Origin: Staphylococcus sp. IVB6240
GTDB lineage: Bacteria > Bacillota > Bacilli > Staphylococcales > Staphylococcaceae
Assembly: GCF_025558425.1 (NCBI RefSeq)
Contig: NZ_CP094718.1
Coordinates: 558,001-622,000, forward strand
Length of the DNA: 64,000 nt
Reading direction: 5' to 3'
Below are positions 18,889 through 28,299 of this stretch, piece after piece; the first letter of the stretch is position 1, and each line of letters begins with the position of its first letter. The notes under the pieces were generated by a model. That model saw nothing but the letters and a program-made list of their open reading frames with translations. It ran no database searches and was not told where the DNA came from. Position numbers and translations under genes: made by a program.

Positions 18889-19739
18889 ATGTCAAAAACA
18901 TTAAGACTTGTTTATCCAGATTGGCAATCAGGAAATAGAACAGAATACTATGATGGTGCATTTTTTCTCAAACAACTCATTCCCCAAAATGATGAGCAAA
19001 AAGAGGTACAAGTGACTGTCGAGCATAATAATGGTGACTTGCTAAAGAAAATGGTGTTTATGGTCAATCTCAAATCATCAATAACGTCAAAAAAGCAAAA
19101 GAAATATTAAATAATGAAGCACCTGAAAAAATAATTACTCTAGGTGGCAATTGTATGGTATCTCAAGCGCCTTTTGATTATTTAAATGCGAAATATTCAG
19201 GTGATTTAGGTGGGATATGGATTGATACACATCCTGATATTTCTTACCCTAAAGATTTTACGAATGAACATGCTATGGTTGTTGCGAACTTAATTGGTAA
19301 AGGTGACAATGAACTTTCTCAATTCATGTCATCACCACTAAAGCCAAATCAATTTTTATATGTTGGATTGCAAGATTTATTAGATTTTGAAGTAGAAAAT
19401 TTAAAAGAATTAGACTTTTCTTATGAACTACAAAACGATAAAATCTTTGATTATCCTAAAATACAAGAATGGATTAATCAAAATAATTTTTCAAAAATTG
19501 CCATTCATTTTGATATAGATGTATTAAATCCGAATGAATTTCGTTCTAGTTATTTTGCTGAACCAAATGTTAGTGAATTTCCCGCAGCAGCTGGGAAAAT
19601 GTCTTTAAATGAATTAGAAGAAATACTAACTGGTTTATTTGAAAATAATGAAATTGTTGGCTTCACGATTGCGGAATATCTGCCGTGGGATCAAATGAAT
19701 TTAAAAAATATCTTTAACAAGCTTAATATATTTAATTAA
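18889..19739 (+). pseudogene. Arginase-family ureohydrolase, frameshifted
   Basis: The first 51 codons read MSKTLRLVYPDWQSGNRTEYYD and end in VTVEHNNGDL. A single missing base near 19039-19042 then throws the frame. The correct continuation AKENGVYGQSQIINN, TLGGNCMVSQ, WIDTHPDI (metal-ligand DxHxD) and HFDIDVLNPNEF (DxD) is in another frame and open to 19739. With one base restored it would be about 284 residues with all manganese ligands, a normal arginase/agmatinase. Ribosome site AAGTAAGGTGAG lies before the ATG. Position upstream of rocA and rocD suggests arginine to ornithine conversion. Lesion or sequencing error. Confidence 0.85.
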
Positions 19740-19772
19740 TAAAATTATATGAAGACTTTTAAATAACTCTGG

Positions 19773-19806
19773 ATAAACCACTCAATTATAATTGAGTGGT
19801 TTTTTA
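19773..19806 (+). terminator. Intrinsic terminator after the arginase-like gene
   Basis: AAACCACTCAAT (19775-19786) and ATTGAGTGGTTT (19791-19802), four-base loop, then T run. Confidence 0.92.
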
Positions 19807-19876
19807 CGATATTTGATGAATTAAGTGACAAGAAAAAGAGATAACGATGTTTTTTCGAAAATAGAGCCTCTAATAG

Positions 19877-19928
19877 TTGAAATTTGTCTAAATTATGGCT
19901 ATAATGCTTGTAAATGAAAGCGCTTTTA
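19877..19928 (+). promoter_or_regulatory. rocA promoter with CcpA cre site
   Basis: TTGAAA (19877-19882), 17-base spacer, TATAAT (19900-19905). A cre-like sequence TGAAAGCGCTTTTA at 19915-19928 begins just downstream of the expected transcription start, a position suited to CcpA repression. The leader to the rocA ATG is about 180 bases; within it GATATACATATATC and ACAAATTTGT are palindromic but I cannot assign them. Confidence 0.75.
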
Positions 19929-20091
19929 TATGATGAAAAATAATCATGGATACAGTTGCTTTGATTGATATACATATATCACAAATTTGTTTATAAGATA
20001 ATTCTGTAAAGACTGAAAATTCTTTTACAAATAATGGTGGGTTATGTCATGATAAGTATATAGCTTTCTCAAAAACAAAGGAGGATTTTGA

Positions 20092-21636
20092 ATGATTCCA
20101 TACAAACATGAACCATTTACAGATTTCACAAAAGAGGAGAACCGTACGGCTTATTATCGCGCCCTTGAAAAAGTGGAAAGTGAATTAGGTAAAACGTATC
20201 CACTCATCATCGGTGGGGAACGTGTATACACAGACGATACAACACGTGTGTATAACCCATCGAATAGAGAAGAGACAATTGGTTATGTTTCTAAAGCGTC
20301 AAGAGAACATGCTGAACAAGCCTTAGAAGCGGCAAAAGAAGCATTCAAAACATGGAGAAATGTTGATCCTAAAGTACGTGCTAATGTATTATTCCGTGCT
20401 GCTGCAATTACAAGAAAACGTAAGCACGAATTCTCAGCATTATTATCTAAAGAAGGCGGTAAACCATGGAAAGAAGCCGATGCAGATACTGCAGAAGCAA
20501 TCGACTTCATGGAATACTATGGCCGTCAAATGCTTGAATTAAAAGATGGCAAAAAAGTAAACAGCCGCCCAGGTGAATATAACCAATTCGACTACCTTCC
20601 AGTAGGTGTGAGTGTTGTTATTTCACCATGGAACTTTGCATATGCAATCATGGCTGGTACTACTGTTGCACCAGTTGTAACAGGTAACACAGTGTTATTA
20701 AAACCATCATCAAACACACCAATTATTTCTTATAAATTTATGGAAGTACTTGAAGAAGCTGGTTTACCAAAAGGTGTTGTAAACTGGATTCCTGGTTCTT
20801 CTAGTGAAATTGGAGACTTCTTAATTGAAAATAAAGATGTCGGCTTAATTTCATTTACAGGTTCTAAAAATGTAGGTAAAGAAATTATTCAAAAAGCTGC
20901 AGTGATCCAAGAAGGTCAAAATCACATCAAGCGTGTGATTGCTGAAATGGGTGGTAAAGATGCACTTGTTGTAGATAGTGAAGCAGACCTTCAAGTTGCA
21001 ACAGATGCAATTGTATACTCAGCATTCGGTTTCTCTGGACAAAAATGTTCAGCATGCTCACGCGTTATTGCACACCAAGATATCTATGATGAATTATTAG
21101 AGCGTGTGAAAGCTGAAACTGAAAAAATTAAAGTGGGTAACGCAGCTGAACCAGATACGTATGTAGGTCCAGTTATCGACCAAAAATCTTTAGATAAAAT
21201 CAAAAATTACATTGAAATTGGTAAAGAAGAAGGTCGTTTAGTGACTGGTGGTAACACAGATGAAGAAAAAGGTAACTTTGTACACCCAACGATCTTTGCA
21301 GACTTAGATCCAAATTCTCGCATTATGCAAGAAGAAATCTTCGGACCTGTTGTTGGTTTCACAAAAGTAAAAGATTTTGATGAAGCAATTCAAGTTGCGA
21401 ATGATACTGAATATGGTTTAACTGGTGGCGTTATTTCTAACAACAGAATGAAGTTAGAACAAGCACGTCGTGACTTCATGGTTGGTAACTTATACTTTAA
21501 CCGTGGTTGCACAGGCGCTGTCGTAGGCTACCAACCATTCGGTGGATTCAAAATGTCAGGTACAGATTCAAAAGCGGGTGGTCCAGACTACTTAGTACTT
21601 CACATGCAAGGCCACACAGTTTCTGAACATTTATAA
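20092..21636 (+). CDS. rocA: 1-pyrroline-5-carboxylate (glutamate semialdehyde) dehydrogenase
   Basis: 514-residue NAD-dependent aldehyde dehydrogenase oxidising glutamate-gamma-semialdehyde to glutamate, the last step of proline and arginine/ornithine breakdown. The catalytic Cys is in [10 protein letters not shown], the general-base Glu in [15 protein letters not shown], and [20 protein letters not shown] is the cofactor region. Length and sequence fit RocA/PutC of Firmicutes. AAAGGAGG precedes the ATG. Followed by rocD after a 200-base gap; an inverted pair GATTGAGGTA (21651) and TACCTCAATC (21702) in that gap may form a weak hairpin. Confidence 0.94.
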   Translation: MIPYKHEPFTDFTKEENRTAYYRALEKVESELGKTYPLIIGGERVYTDDTTRVYNPSNREETIGYVSKASREHAEQALEAAKEAFKTWRNVDPKVRANVLFRAAAITRKRKHEFSALLSKEGGKPWKEADADTAEAIDFMEYYGRQMLELKDGKKVNSRPGEYNQFDYLPVGVSVVISPWNFAYAIMAGTTVAPVVTGNTVLLKPSSNTPIISYKFMEVLEEAGLPKGVVNWIPGSSSEIGDFLIENKDVGLISFTGSKNVGKEIIQKAAVIQEGQNHIKRVIAEMGGKDALVVDSEADLQVATDAIVYSAFGFSGQKCSACSRVIAHQDIYDELLERVKAETEKIKVGNAAEPDTYVGPVIDQKSLDKIKNYIEIGKEEGRLVTGGNTDEEKGNFVHPTIFADLDPNSRIMQEEIFGPVVGFTKVKDFDEAIQVANDTEYGLTGGVISNNRMKLEQARRDFMVGNLYFNRGCTGAVVGYQPFGGFKMSGTDSKAGGPDYLVLHMQGHTVSEHL

Positions 21637-21836
21637 AAAATAAATCATGTGATTGAGGTAAGCTATATCACTTTTTAGTTATATAAGAAGTATATGGCGC
21701 ATACCTCAATCCCGTGTTGACGACAAGAGATGAGGGTATGTCCTTTGCAGAATATTTGAAACGAATGAAGACGTTTTTGAGCTGTAATTGATATACCCTA
21801 TATTTATATCATTTAGAAGTAAAGGGGAGAATACAC

Positions 21837-23039
21837 GTGACAAATAAATCAGAGTCAATTATTGAGTTAACGAATCATTATGGTGCGCATAACTATTTAC
21901 CACTGCCAATTGTTATTTCAGAAGCTGAAGGCGTATGGGTGAAAGATCCAGAAGGTAAAAAATATATGGATATGTTAGCTGCATATTCTGCAGTAAACCA
22001 AGGACACCGTCATCCAAAAATCGTGCAAGCACTTAAAGATCAAGCTGACAAAGTGACACTTGTGTCTCGTGCATTTCATAGCGATAACTTAGGGGAATGG
22101 TACGAAAAAATCTGTAAACTTGCTGGTAAAGAAAAAGCATTACCAATGAATACAGGTGCAGAAGCAGTTGAAACAGCTTTAAAAGCGGCACGTCGTTGGG
22201 CTTATGAAGTAAAAGGTATCAAGCCGAATGAAGCTGAAATTATTGCCATGGTAGGTAACTTCCACGGTCGTACAATGGCGCCTGTTTCAATTTCATCAGA
22301 AAAAGAATATCAACGTGGATATGGTCCATTATTAGAAGGTTTCCAAAATGTACCATTTGGCGATATTGAAGCATTAAAAGAAACAATTAATGAAAACACA
22401 GCAGCTGTTTTAATTGAGCCAATCCAAGGTGAAGCGGGTATCAATATCCCGCCAGAAGGCTATTTAAAACAAGTTCGTGAATTATGTGATGAGCATAATG
22501 TGCTATTTATTGCAGATGAAATTCAAGCTGGTCTTGGTCGTACAGGTAAGTTATTTGCGACTGACTGGGATAATGTTAAACCAGATGTTTATATTTTAGG
22601 TAAAGCACTGGGTGGTGGCGTATTCCCAATTTCTGTTGTATTAGCAGATAAAGAAGTTCTTGATGTCTTCACACCAGGTTCTCATGGATCTACATTTGGA
22701 GGAAATCCACTTGCATGTGCCGCTTCAATTGCTGCTTTAGATGTGATTGTGGACGAAGATTTACCAGGACGTTCACAAGAACTTGGAGAATACTTCAAAA
22801 ATGCATTACTTGAAATTGATCATCCAGCAATTAAAGAAGTTCGTGGCCGTGGTTTATTCATTGGTGTTGAATTACATGAAAATGCACGACCATACTGTGA
22901 ACGTTTAAAAGAAGAAGGCATTTTATGTAAAGAAACACATGATACTGTGATTCGTTTTGCACCGCCATTAGTGATTACGAAAGAAGAGTTAGATTATGCG
23001 ATTGAAAAAGTGAAAAAGGTATTTTCACAATCTAAATAA
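21837..23039 (+). CDS. rocD: Ornithine aminotransferase
   Basis: 400-residue PLP-dependent class III aminotransferase that converts ornithine and 2-oxoglutarate to glutamate semialdehyde and glutamate. The Schiff-base Lys lies in [11 protein letters not shown], and [18 protein letters not shown] and [16 protein letters not shown] are the standard cofactor segments. Starts at GTG 21837 after AAAGGGGAGA, giving [20 protein letters not shown]. It feeds RocA upstream and GudB downstream. Confidence 0.95.
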   Translation: MTNKSESIIELTNHYGAHNYLPLPIVISEAEGVWVKDPEGKKYMDMLAAYSAVNQGHRHPKIVQALKDQADKVTLVSRAFHSDNLGEWYEKICKLAGKEKALPMNTGAEAVETALKAARRWAYEVKGIKPNEAEIIAMVGNFHGRTMAPVSISSEKEYQRGYGPLLEGFQNVPFGDIEALKETINENTAAVLIEPIQGEAGINIPPEGYLKQVRELCDEHNVLFIADEIQAGLGRTGKLFATDWDNVKPDVYILGKALGGGVFPISVVLADKEVLDVFTPGSHGSTFGGNPLACAASIAALDVIVDEDLPGRSQELGEYFKNALLEIDHPAIKEVRGRGLFIGVELHENARPYCERLKEEGILCKETHDTVIRFAPPLVITKEELDYAIEKVKKVFSQSK

Positions 23040-23098
23040 TCAACCAAAACAGTATTAATAAAAGACTTTAAAAAAGATTGGCATATGTTACAATACTC

Positions 23099-23115
23099 AT
23101 GTAAGCGAAAACAAA
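23099..23115 (+). promoter_or_regulatory. cre site at the gudB promoter
   Basis: ATGTAAGCGAAAACAAA agrees at every position with the WTGNAARCGNWWWCAWW consensus. A -10-like TACAAT at 23089-23094 places the transcription start at the edge of the cre, so catabolite repression by CcpA is expected. The -35 is weak. Confidence 0.75.
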
Positions 23116-23141
23116 AGTAGGAAAAAGAGGCGAGATGGATC

Positions 23142-24386
23142 ATGTCTGAAAAAAATAATCTAGTGACGTCAACGCAAGGTATCATTAAAGAAGCGATGCA
23201 CAAATTGGGCTTTGATGATGGAATGTATGAACTAATCAAAGAACCGTTAAGATTTTTAACAGTACGTATTCCAGTAAGAATGGATGACGGAACGGTTAAA
23301 ACTTTTACAGGTTATCGTGCACAACATAATGATGCTGTGGGACCAACTAAAGGTGGCGTTCGTTTCCACCCAGATGTAGATGAAGAAGAAGTTAAAGCAT
23401 TGTCTATGTGGATGACGTTAAAATGTGGTATCGTTGACCTCCCTTATGGTGGGGGAAAAGGGGGCATTATTTGTGACCCACGTCAAATGAGTATTCATGA
23501 AGTAGAACGCTTATCACGTGGTTACGTTCGTGCAATTTCTCAAATTGTAGGACCAACAAAAGATATCCCAGCACCAGATGTTTTCACGAACTCTCAAATC
23601 ATGGCTTGGATGATGGATGAATACAGCCAAATGGATGCATTTAACTCTCCAGGATTTATCACAGGGAAACCAATCGTATTAGGTGGTTCACAAGGTCGTG
23701 ACCGCTCAACAGCATTAGGTGTTGTTATTGCGATTGAGGAAGCAGCCAAACGTCGTGGTAAAACAATTAAAGATTCACGTATCGTTATTCAAGGATTCGG
23801 TAATGCAGGTAGTTTCTTAGCAAAATTCTTAAATGATGCAGGTGCTAAGATTGTAGGTATTTCTGATGCATACGGTGCATTACACGATCCAGAAGGTTTA
23901 GATATCGACTACTTATTAGATCGTCGTGATAGTTTCGGTACAGTAACAAACTTATTTGAAGATACAATTACGAACAAAGAATTGTTTGAATTAGATTGTG
24001 ATATTCTTGTACCAGCAGCGATTGCGAACCAAATCACAGCAGATAATGCTGGCGATATTAAAGCAGATATCGTTGTAGAAGCAGCGAATGGTCCAACGAC
24101 ACCAGAAGCAACGAAGATCTTAACGGATCGCGGTATTTTATTAGTACCAGACGTGCTTGCTAGTGCAGGTGGCGTAACAGTATCATACTTTGAATGGGTA
24201 CAAAACAATACAGGTTACTACTGGTCAGAAGAAGAAGTTAATGAAAAGTTACGTGAAAAGTTAGTTACAGCATTTGACACAATTTATAGCTTATCAGAAA
24301 ACCGTAAAATCGATATGAGACTTGCAGCATACATTGTAGGTATTAAACGTACAGCTGAAGCAGCAAGATATCGTGGTTGGGCATAA
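23142..24386 (+). CDS. gudB: NAD-dependent glutamate dehydrogenase
   Basis: 414-residue glutamate dehydrogenase that deaminates glutamate to 2-oxoglutarate. Substrate and catalytic residues are in GPTKGGVRFHPDVDEEE, LKCGIVDLPYGGGKGGI and IPAPDVFTNSQIMAWMMD; the Rossmann motif is IVIQGFGNAGSFLAKFL. Together with rocD and rocA it completes ornithine-to-2-oxoglutarate catabolism. AGAGGCGA precedes the ATG. Confidence 0.95.
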   Translation: MSEKNNLVTSTQGIIKEAMHKLGFDDGMYELIKEPLRFLTVRIPVRMDDGTVKTFTGYRAQHNDAVGPTKGGVRFHPDVDEEEVKALSMWMTLKCGIVDLPYGGGKGGIICDPRQMSIHEVERLSRGYVRAISQIVGPTKDIPAPDVFTNSQIMAWMMDEYSQMDAFNSPGFITGKPIVLGGSQGRDRSTALGVVIAIEEAAKRRGKTIKDSRIVIQGFGNAGSFLAKFLNDAGAKIVGISDAYGALHDPEGLDIDYLLDRRDSFGTVTNLFEDTITNKELFELDCDILVPAAIANQITADNAGDIKADIVVEAANGPTTPEATKILTDRGILLVPDVLASAGGVTVSYFEWVQNNTGYYWSEEEVNEKLREKLVTAFDTIYSLSENRKIDMRLAAYIVGIKRTAEAARYRGWA

Positions 24387-24402
24387 AAGCATAATTTCAG
24401 AG

Positions 24403-24437
24403 CAGGGACACTACATGATGGTGTCTCTGTTTTTTTC
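24403..24437. terminator. Terminator shared by gudB and arcC
   Basis: CAGGGACAC (24403-24411) pairs with GTGTCTCTG (24421-24429), then seven T. The arcC stop codon (24411-24413) lies in the hairpin, so the two converging genes share it. Confidence 0.85.
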
Positions 24438-25364
24438 ATTGTGTATATACGTACCTATTTTGCCATCTAATGCATCTTTTAACTTTTCAAGAGAGGTAAT
24501 TAAAACGCTACCTTTAGGATTTTTCTCGAGAAATTGTATCGCTGCCTCGACTTTTGGAAGCATACTCCCTTTAGCAAATTGATTATCAGGAATATGTTTT
24601 TGGATTTCATCTACAGATATTGTTTTAAGTGGCTTCTGGTTAATTTTGCCATAATTAAGATAAACATAATCTACAGCTGTTAAAATAATGAGCTGATCAA
24701 ATTTCAAATGTGCTGCTAATAACGCACTTGTTTTGTCTTTGTCAATCACAGCATCAATCCCTTTATAAAAATTTGCTTCTTTGGCAACAGGGATACCACC
24801 GCCACCAGCTGCGATGACTAATTTTCCACTTGTGTTTAATGTTTTAATACTGTCTAATTCAATAATATTAATAGGTTGTGCTGAAGGGACAACACGACGA
24901 TAACCACGCCCAGAATCTTCAATGAAAGTATATCCCTTTATTTGTTTGGTTTCATGTGCTTGTTCTTTTGTATAGAATAAGCCAATGGGTTTAGTAGGAT
25001 GATTAAAGGCAGGATCATTAGTTGCAACTTCTACTCGGGTAACGAGTGTTACAACTTGTTTATCAATACCCATGGCGTATAACTCATTTTGTATACTTTC
25101 TTGCATTTGATAGCCAATATAAGCTTGGCTCATAGCACTACACTCAGGAAATGGAAAGGCGGGACCTTGATGGTGTTCAGCAGCATAGTTCAATCCTAGG
25201 TTAATACTTCCGACTTGTGGACCATTACCATGACTCACGACAACGTCATGTCCTTTATCGATTAAACTGACTAATGACTTAGCTGTATTTTTTAATACAT
25301 TCAATTGTTCTTTAGGAGATTGACCTAGGGCGTTACCACCTAAAGCGACGACAATCTTAGACAT
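24411..25364 (-). CDS. arcC: Carbamate kinase
   Basis: 317-residue amino-acid-kinase-fold enzyme, the final ATP-forming step of the arginine deiminase pathway. [13 protein letters not shown] at the N terminus, [27 protein letters not shown] and [12 protein letters not shown] are the conserved nucleotide and carbamoyl-phosphate segments. AAAGGAGTGA precedes the ATG. It lies 19 bases after arcB and was probably co-transcribed with it; the IS in arcB now separates it from the arcB promoter. No arcA or arcD is present here. Confidence 0.94.
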   Translation of the reverse strand: MSKIVVALGGNALGQSPKEQLNVLKNTAKSLVSLIDKGHDVVVSHGNGPQVGSINLGLNYAAEHHQGPAFPFPECSAMSQAYIGYQMQESIQNELYAMGIDKQVVTLVTRVEVATNDPAFNHPTKPIGLFYTKEQAHETKQIKGYTFIEDSGRGYRRVVPSAQPINIIELDSIKTLNTSGKLVIAAGGGGIPVAKEANFYKGIDAVIDKDKTSALLAAHLKFDQLIILTAVDYVYLNYGKINQKPLKTISVDEIQKHIPDNQFAKGSMLPKVEAAIQFLEKNPKGSVLITSLEKLKDALDGKIGTYIHNEKNRDTIM

Positions 25365-26093
25365 TTTTGATCACTCCTTTCATCTATTCTCCTAGTGTTG
25401 CAACCATGACAGCTTTAATTGTATGCAGTCTATTTTCTGCTTCTTGAAAAACAACGGATTGTTCACTTTCAAATACTTCATTTGTGACTTCCATTTCAGT
25501 GAGTCCATATTTTTCGTATATTTGTTTGCCGATGGTCGTTTCCGTATTATGAAATGATGGTAAGCAATGTTCAAAAATCGTATTTGGGTTTCCTGTTTTA
25601 TTCATTAATTCCTTAGTCACACGATAGGGCTCTAATAATTTAATACGTTGTTCCCAAACGTCATCTGGTTCACCCATAGATACCCAAACATCTGTATAAA
25701 TAACATCAGAACCTTTTATCCCTTCATCGATATTATCCGTCACAAGAATGTGGCCACCATTTTGTATGGCAATATCTTTGCATTGTTTTAATTGTTCATC
25801 TGTTGGGTTTAGGGATTTGGGACATATAAGGTGAAACGTCATGCCCATAATCGCAGCACCTTGCATTAATGCGTTTGCGACATTATTACGTCCATCTCCA
25901 ATAAAAGTGAAGCGTATTTGATGATAAGGCTTTTTCAACATTTCTTTAGCTGTTAAAAAGTCAGCAAGTACTTGTGTAGGATGGTCTTCATCAGTGAGGC
26001 CATTCCATACAGGTACGCCGGAATATGCTGCTAAGTCTTCTACGGTTTGTTGTGAAAAGCCACGATATTCAATGTCGTCATACATTCTTCCTA

Positions 26094-26381
26094 ATAAACA
26101 TACTAAGATTAGTGGTGAAGAAATCTACGACGGTAGGTAACTTCACTACTTTTTTATTTACTAAAATTTGCCAATAGCGCATTATTTGAGTTTATGGAAT
26201 AGTAGTAGAGAGAAGTGCTCCGAACAGCTCCGAGGGTCAACGAATCCGTATAAAAAACTGGAGAACTTCACTCTCCTTATTAATTCGATTTTAGTATGTT
26301 GGGTCCAGTGAGATCGTGTATGGGAAAGTGAAAAAAATAAGGGTCAGTGAAGTTAAAGCTTCTTAGATAAAAAGAATAGGA
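26094..26381 (+). ncRNA. Candidate bridge RNA region of the IS110 element
   Basis: In IS110-group elements the non-coding left end specifies a bridge RNA whose loops pair with donor and target DNA. Here TTAGTATGTT at 26291-26300 is an exact reverse complement of AACATACTAA at 26097-26106, three bases inside the left end, which is where a right-donor guide should pair. A stem CGAAT (26241-26245) with ATTCG (26283-26287) and a hairpin GGAG...CTCC lie just before it. I could not find a convincing guide for the arcB target, so the target loop is unassigned. Confidence 0.4.
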
Positions 26382-27590
26382 GTGATTTATATCGAATATT
26401 TTGGTATCGATGTAGGGAAAGGGAAAAGCTTTATTGCACATTATTCAAACGAAACTTTTATAGACGAGTTTGAATTAATTCATAATAAAAGCGGCTTTGA
26501 AAATCTATTGAATTATGTAAAACAATATGCAGGGATTTATATCCTTCTTGAATCAACAGGTATATATTCCAAACCGCTAGAAAGATTCTGTAATGAAAAT
26601 TACATCCCTTACAGTATAGTGAATCCGTTAGAGTCTAAGTTAATGACAAATACACTTAGAACATGGAAAACAGATAAATCAGATGCTCATAAGTTGGCAA
26701 ATCTTGCGAAGCATTATAATAAGCAACCATCTCAAAATATGATAAAAGATATTCACATCAAAATAAGAGAAGTGACAAGATATTATGAAGAACTTTCTAA
26801 TCAAATGACATACTTAAAAAGTACATTGATTCAGTTATTAGATATGACCTTTCCAGAACTACAAATTTTATTTAAAGACAGATACTCTAAAATCGCGTTG
26901 AGAGTTGCGAAGCTATTTCCACATCCAGATTATGTAGATGTTAATAATGTATCAAAATTGAAAGAGCTAATCGCTAATAGTACTAATAAACGATTGTCAG
27001 ACAAAAAGGTAAATTCATATGTGGAGAAGTTAGTTTCTTATACGAATGAAAGTTATCCATCAGTACCCGCTGATTCATTCTTCGTAGATAAACTCATCTA
27101 CACAATTGATGATTTACTTAATTCAATGGAAAGACAATTAGCCATTCAAACTCAACTTATTGACTTAGCTCAAACACTTGATGAATTTAAAATATTAACA
27201 TCTATTCCAGGTATTGGAGAGTTAACTGCAGCTATGGTAATTGGAGAACTAGGTGATATACGTGCTTTCACTTCTCATAAACAGCTGAATGCTTATATTG
27301 GTATTGATATAAAAAGATATCAATCAGGAAAAACACATTACAAAGACAAAATAAATAAGCGAGGAAATAAACGTGCAAGGTCATTATTTTACATCATTGT
27401 ACAAAACATGTTGAAAGTACAAAGACTATATGCCAACCACATTGTTGATTACTATTATAAATTAAAAGAACAGCCTTATGGAAAAGGCCATAAGACTGCA
27501 GTTATTGCTTGTGTGAACAAGCTGTTAAAAACTATTCATCACTTAGTTATTAACAATAAAGAATACGATTATCGAATGTCACCGCACTGA
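26382..27590 (+). CDS. IS110-family DEDD transposase
   Basis: 402 residues. The N-terminal RuvC-like DEDD domain shows YFGIDVGKGKS (Asp), LLESTGIYSKPLERF (Glu) and WKTDKSDAHKLANLA (two Asp). The C-terminal Transposase_20 domain has LTSIPGIGELTAAMVIGELG, NAYIGIDIKRYQSGKTH with the conserved Ser, and KRGNKRARSLFY. The open frame begins at GTG 26382, which sits inside the AATAGGAG ribosome site. No ATG, GTG or TTG occurs at the usual distance, so the real start may be a rare codon such as ATC 26391 (MEYFGIDV). The domains are complete, so the enzyme looks active. Confidence 0.92.
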   Translation: MIYIEYFGIDVGKGKSFIAHYSNETFIDEFELIHNKSGFENLLNYVKQYAGIYILLESTGIYSKPLERFCNENYIPYSIVNPLESKLMTNTLRTWKTDKSDAHKLANLAKHYNKQPSQNMIKDIHIKIREVTRYYEELSNQMTYLKSTLIQLLDMTFPELQILFKDRYSKIALRVAKLFPHPDYVDVNNVSKLKELIANSTNKRLSDKKVNSYVEKLVSYTNESYPSVPADSFFVDKLIYTIDDLLNSMERQLAIQTQLIDLAQTLDEFKILTSIPGIGELTAAMVIGELGDIRAFTSHKQLNAYIGIDIKRYQSGKTHYKDKINKRGNKRARSLFYIIVQNMLKVQRLYANHIVDYYYKLKEQPYGKGHKTAVIACVNKLLKTIHHLVINNKEYDYRMSPH

Positions 27591-28202
27591 TAACCTATCT
27601 ACCATCATAATAACACATTCCAAAAATTTTTTACTAACATAGGTTTATTTAGTGATGCCTTTTTTAGCACTCACTTAAATAAAGTGCTTGACTAATCGTA
27701 GGACACGAGCTGTGTCTTTTGTAGATTCTTTTATTCCCATTTGTGAGCCTGTTGGTCCAAGATAAGTGACATGTGCCCCTTGATCATATGCAGCTACTTC
27801 AAATGCACAGCGTGTACGCGTTGAATCTTTTTCAAAAATAATCGCAATATTTTTACCCTTTAATTTTTGTTCTTCTGTCCCTGAATATTTTGCATGTTTC
27901 AGCTCTGTAGATAAATCAAGTAAAAATTGTATATCGTCTTGTGAGAAGTCTAATAATGTTAAAAAGTCTTTATGTTTTAAGTTTTTCATGATGTAACTCC
28001 TTTCAATGATGCCATATGATTATGTTTAGAATATTCTGAAATAAAAGGTTATAAGTGAATAGCAATAGAATAATTAACGTAGTATATTTCATTTGGTAAA
28101 AGGGAGGAGCTTTTTAAAAAGTTTTACTTTAATGATGCTTATTAATTAAAGTATCGCATGCCTTAAGTACTCATCTAATATGTAGAATAGTTTATATACT
28201 TA

Positions 28203-28290
28203 CTAAAAAATATATAAAAAGGGGATAAGTATATTGAATATAAAGACACCTTTATTAGATGAACGTCTTTATATACTTACCTTATCCCTG
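28203..28290 (-). terminator. Terminator of the argGH operon
   Basis: Two nested perfect arm pairs: GGGATAAG (28222-28229) with CTTATCCC (28281-28288), and TATAAAGAC (28239-28247) with GTCTTTATA (28265-28273). On the minus strand it is followed by CCCCTTTTTATATATTTTTT. The 28000-28200 part of this gap should hold the arcB promoter, but I find no clear -35/-10 pair. Confidence 0.85.
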
Positions 28291-28299
28291 TTCAATTAA

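Larger units (their letters stand above)
26094..27700 (+). mobile_element. IS110-family insertion sequence inside arcB
   Basis: Comparing the two arcB halves places the ends at 26093/26094 and 27698/27700, with the dinucleotide TA present at both junctions (26092-26093 and 27699-27700), as expected for an IS110 core dinucleotide. There are no long terminal inverted repeats or longer target duplication. About 288 bases precede the transposase and only about 110 follow it, the arrangement of the IS110 group rather than the IS1111 group. The element is opposite in orientation to arcB. Confidence 0.85.
25384..27989 (-). pseudogene. arcB: Catabolic ornithine carbamoyltransferase, split by an IS110 element
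   Basis: The 5' part (27989-27701) encodes [19 protein letters not shown] to KDTARVL with the carbamoyl-phosphate motif DSTRTR. The 3' part (26093-25384) continues [12 protein letters not shown] and holds [11 protein letters not shown] and the ornithine/catalytic motif HCLPSFHN. Joined, they give about 332 residues, the normal length. The break falls inside DTARVL-GRM, and both gene halves otherwise read without error, so the insertion is the only lesion. No functional trimer is expected unless the element excises precisely. ArcB makes carbamoyl phosphate from citrulline for ArcC. Confidence 0.93.

Noticed and set aside
19745..19975. Minus-strand 76-codon open frame after the arginase-like gene
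   Set aside because: It covers the arginase terminator and the rocA promoter/cre region, has no ribosome site and no recognisable family.
20003..20030. CodY-like CTGAAAATT in the rocA leader
   Set aside because: Only about 11 of 15 positions agree, too few to claim in AT-rich DNA.
21763..21780. cre-like sequence TGAAGACGTTTTTG before rocD
   Set aside because: It fails the consensus at several fixed positions, unlike those before rocA and gudB.
26094..26381. Target guide matching the arcB insertion site in the IS110 left end
   Set aside because: I found no convincing match of six or more consecutive bases to the rebuilt target beyond chance, so only the donor guide is proposed.
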